This document shows, in pieces, positions 52,630 to 54,931 of a DNA stretch of 54,931 bases. Source of the stretch: Acidovorax sp. (GTDB lineage Bacteria; Pseudomonadota; Gammaproteobacteria; Burkholderiales; Burkholderiaceae_C); contig JANJSZ010000099.1 of NCBI GenBank assembly GCA_024711405.1, positions 1 through 54,931 on the forward strand, in the 5' to 3' direction. The translations under genes were made by a program, and so were the position numbers. Position 1 is the stretch's first letter; the number at the start of each line of letters is the position of its first letter. Below the pieces are notes generated by a model. That model saw nothing but the letters and a program-made list of their open reading frames with translations, did no database searches and was not told the origin of the DNA.

Positions 52630-53784
52630 ATGCGCATCCTCTACCACCACCGCACCGCTTCCAAAGACGGTCAGGCCGTACACATCGAAGAAATGATCGA
52701 TGCCATGCGCTTGCTCGGCCACGAGGTGCGCGTGGTCGCTCCGCTGGCCGATCAGGCCGAGGGCCGCATGGGCGGCGGCGTGGGCTGGGTGCACCGCCTC
52801 AAGGCCATGCTGCCCAAGGCCATCTACGAACTCATGGAACTGACCTACAGCCTGGTGGCCTACCGCAAGCTCATGGCCGCAGCACGCGAGTTCAGGCCCG
52901 ACGTGATCTATGAGCGCTACAACCTCTTTCTGCTGGCCGGCCTCATGGCCAGACGCCGCCTGGGCGTGCCGCTGCTGCTGGAAGTGAACGCCCCGCTTGT
53001 GCTTGAGCGTTCGCAGCACAGCGGCGGCCTGGTGCTGCAAAAGCTCGCCCGCTGGGCCGAAGGCAAGGCCTGGCACGGGGCCGACGCAGTGCTGCCCGTC
53101 ACGGCCGTGCTGGCCGGTCATGTGCGCGAATACGGCGTGCCGGCCGATCGCATTCACGTCATCCCCAACGGCATCAACCGCGCCCATTTCGCTCACGCCC
53201 CCAGCCCTGCCGAGGCCAAGACACGCCTGGGCCTGCAGGGCAGGGTGGTGCTAGGCTTCACCGGCTTCGTGCGCGACTGGCACGGCGTGGACCGCATCGT
53301 GGACTGGATGGCCACCCCCGGCCCACCGGCCAACACCTATCTGCTGGTGGTGGGAGACGGCCCGGTGCGTGCCGAGTTGGAAGCTCAGGCCCGCCGTTTG
53401 GGCCTGGCAGACCGGGTCAGCTTTACCGGCGTCATCCACCGCGATCAGGTGCCCGCCCACGTGGCCGCATTCGACGTGGCCCTGCAACCCGCGGTCACGC
53501 CCTACGCCTCGCCCCTGAAGCTCATGGAATACCTGGTGCTGGGCAAAGCCGTCATTGCCCCCGCTACGCCCAACTTGCAGGAAGTGCTCACCGATGGCGT
53601 GAATGCCCTGCTGTTCGATGGGGACCGGCCCGGCGCCCTGGAGCAGGCCCTGCAGCAACTCTGCAGCGACGAACCCCTGCGCCAGCGCCTGGCCCAGGGC
53701 GCGACCGACACCATTGACCGCCTGGAGCTGACTTGGCTGGGCAATGCGCGTAAGGTGGCTGCGCTGGTGGGGACTGCGGCATGA
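52630..53784 (+). CDS. Glycosyltransferase family 4
   Basis: A 384-aa GT4 protein: MRILYHHRTASKDGQAVHIE start, IHVIPNGINRAHF hinge, LGFTGFVRDWHGVDRIVDWM, and YASPLKLMEYLVLGKAVIAP as donor-binding segment. It starts 1 bp after the previous gene's stop and overlaps the next by 4 nt (ATGA). It would add a further sugar to the EPS repeat unit. The sugar is unknown. Confidence 0.9.
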   Translation: MRILYHHRTASKDGQAVHIEEMIDAMRLLGHEVRVVAPLADQAEGRMGGGVGWVHRLKAMLPKAIYELMELTYSLVAYRKLMAAAREFRPDVIYERYNLFLLAGLMARRRLGVPLLLEVNAPLVLERSQHSGGLVLQKLARWAEGKAWHGADAVLPVTAVLAGHVREYGVPADRIHVIPNGINRAHFAHAPSPAEAKTRLGLQGRVVLGFTGFVRDWHGVDRIVDWMATPGPPANTYLLVVGDGPVRAELEAQARRLGLADRVSFTGVIHRDQVPAHVAAFDVALQPAVTPYASPLKLMEYLVLGKAVIAPATPNLQEVLTDGVNALLFDGDRPGALEQALQQLCSDEPLRQRLAQGATDTIDRLELTWLGNARKVAALVGTAA

Positions 53785-54931
53785 AGGTGCTGCTCTTCTC
53801 CAGCCTCTACCCCAGCGCGGTCCGGCCCATCCACGGCATCTTCGTGGAAACGCGCCTGCGCGAACTGCTCAAGACCGGGCAGGTGCAGGCCCAGGTGGTG
53901 GCGCCCGTGCCCTGGTTCCCCTTCAAGGCCGAACGCTTTGGCGAGTACGCCCAGTTCGCCACCACGCCGCACCTAGAGACGCGCAACGGCGTGGAGGTGC
54001 ACCACCCGCGCTACCTGCTGCTGCCCAAGGTGGGCATGAACCTGGCTCCCTACACCATGGCCCTGGGCGCGCTGCGCACCGTGCGCCGCCTGCAGCGCGA
54101 AGGCTTTGACCCCGAGCTCATCGACGCCCACTATTACTACCCCGACGGCGTGGCCGCCGGCCTGCTGGCCAAGTGGCTGGGCAAGCCTTTTGTGGTGACG
54201 GCGCGCGGCACCGACCTCAACCTGATTCCCCAGTTCCCCTTCCCGCGCAAGCTCATCCTGGAAACGGCTGCCCGTGCCCGTGCCTCGATCGGCGTGTGCC
54301 AGGCCCTCATGGATACCCTGGGCGAACTGGGCGCCGACCGCGCCAAGCTGCACACCTTGCGCAACGGGGTGGACCTGGAGCGCTTCGTGCCCGAAGACCG
54401 CACCGAGGCCCGCCAGCGCCTGGGCCTGCCGGTGGATGGGCGCTACCTGCTCTCGGTCGGTCACTTGATCGAGCGAAAAGGCCACCATGTGGCCATCGAG
54501 GCCCTGTCTCACCTGCCCGGGGTCACGCTGCTGATTGCCGGTGCTGGCCCGCAAGAGGGGGAACTGAAGGCCCTGGCCCAGCACCTGGGCGTGGCCGAGC
54601 GTGTGCGCTGGGCCGGCGTGGTGCCGCAGACCGATCTGAAGTGGTGGTACAGCGCGGCCGATGTGCTGGCGCTGTGCAGCAGCCGCGAAGGTTGGGCCAA
54701 TGTGCTGCTGGAGGCCATGGCGTGTGGCACGCCAGTAATTGCCACCAACATCTGGGGCACGCCCGAGGTTGTGAGCAAGCCGGCCGCCGGCGTACTGATG
54801 GGGCGTCGTGATGCTGCGGCACTGGCGGCTGCCTGGTGGCAGTTGCATGAGCAATTGCCCGTTCGGGAAGACACCCGGGCGCACGCCGAGACCTTTTCGT
54901 GGGACTCCACCACGAAGGGGCAATTGCATTT
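53781..54931 (+). CDS. Glycosyltransferase family 4 (3' end beyond the window)
   Basis: At least 383 codons run open to the window edge with no stop. MKVLLFSSLYPSAVRPIHGI, VVTARGTDLNLIP, LHTLRNGVDLERFVPEDR, LLSVGHLIERKGHHVAIEAL and EGWANVLLEAMACGTPVIAT identify a GT4 enzyme close to its full usual length (about 380-400 aa), so only a few residues are probably missing. It starts in an ATGA overlap with the preceding glycosyltransferase gene. Confidence 0.92.
   Translation, partial: MKVLLFSSLYPSAVRPIHGIFVETRLRELLKTGQVQAQVVAPVPWFPFKAERFGEYAQFATTPHLETRNGVEVHHPRYLLLPKVGMNLAPYTMALGALRTVRRLQREGFDPELIDAHYYYPDGVAAGLLAKWLGKPFVVTARGTDLNLIPQFPFPRKLILETAARARASIGVCQALMDTLGELGADRAKLHTLRNGVDLERFVPEDRTEARQRLGLPVDGRYLLSVGHLIERKGHHVAIEALSHLPGVTLLIAGAGPQEGELKALAQHLGVAERVRWAGVVPQTDLKWWYSAADVLALCSSREGWANVLLEAMACGTPVIATNIWGTPEVVSKPAAGVLMGRRDAAALAAAWWQLHEQLPVREDTRAHAETFSWDSTTKGQLH

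Overview
The window is GC-rich, densely coded bacterial chromosome. Gene content and order (class I phaC beside usp, argS-SPOR-dsbA, lptA-lptB-rpoN, an orphan Bug-type solute-binding protein, an XrtA exopolysaccharide locus) and several dispersed hairpin repeats point to Burkholderiales, most likely Comamonadaceae (Acidovorax-like). This assignment is made by reading alone, without any database search.

Layout. 1-180: 5S rRNA and terminator, the end of an rRNA operon. 303-3041: class II glutamine amidotransferase, DHA2-type MFS exporter, 4-OT tautomerase and a Cys-rich CWC protein, all on the minus strand. 3316-6505: LysR regulator divergent from a Bug solute-binding protein and an M20 amidohydrolase. 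6632-10915: malate synthase G, a second LysR regulator, a DUF2214 membrane protein and a PsiF-repeat protein. 11300-20968: housekeeping block with argS, SPOR protein, dsbA, lptA, lptB, rpoN, a thioesterase, an RlmL-type rRNA methyltransferase, a PIN protein and a YecA/SEC-C protein. 21274-24974: SulP transporter, NTF2-like protein, CinA C-terminal-type amidohydrolase, pgpA and usp. 25007-26021: one degraded block made from an outer-membrane efflux lipoprotein gene and an acetate kinase gene. 26024-34717: phaC with a candidate FNR/Anr site, thiL, a YbdK-type ligase, a CPA2 antiporter, a Gcr-family protein, apaG and rpe.

34733 to the right edge is an exopolysaccharide locus of the exosortase A (XrtA/EpsH, PEP-CTERM) type: low-molecular-weight tyrosine phosphatase (divergent), manC, UDP-glucuronate 4-epimerase, export lipoprotein, chain-length protein, BY-kinase, outer-membrane protein, ExeA-like ATPase, deacetylase, FemAB protein, glycosyltransferase, exosortase A with EpsI domain, asparagine synthase-like amidotransferase, an AT-rich methyltransferase and three more glycosyltransferases. 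The last of these is cut by the window edge. Precursor genes (manC, epimerase) supply nucleotide sugars. The glycosyltransferases build the repeat unit, and the deacetylase, FemAB, amidotransferase and methyltransferase would decorate it. The Wza/Wzc-like proteins export it and set chain length, and exosortase A processes PEP-CTERM proteins, none of which is encoded here. A candidate sigma-54 promoter sits directly before the export lipoprotein gene, and rpoN itself is at 15931-17520.

The most unusual signals outside the EPS locus are: (i) a family of about 60-bp repeats, three copies of which lie in frame inside genes (rlmL-like, cinA, thiL); (ii) the fused OMF/acetate kinase remnant behind phaC; (iii) a well-spaced FNR-like site before phaC; and (iv) a 159-bp MITE-like inverted repeat between the thioesterase and rlmL.
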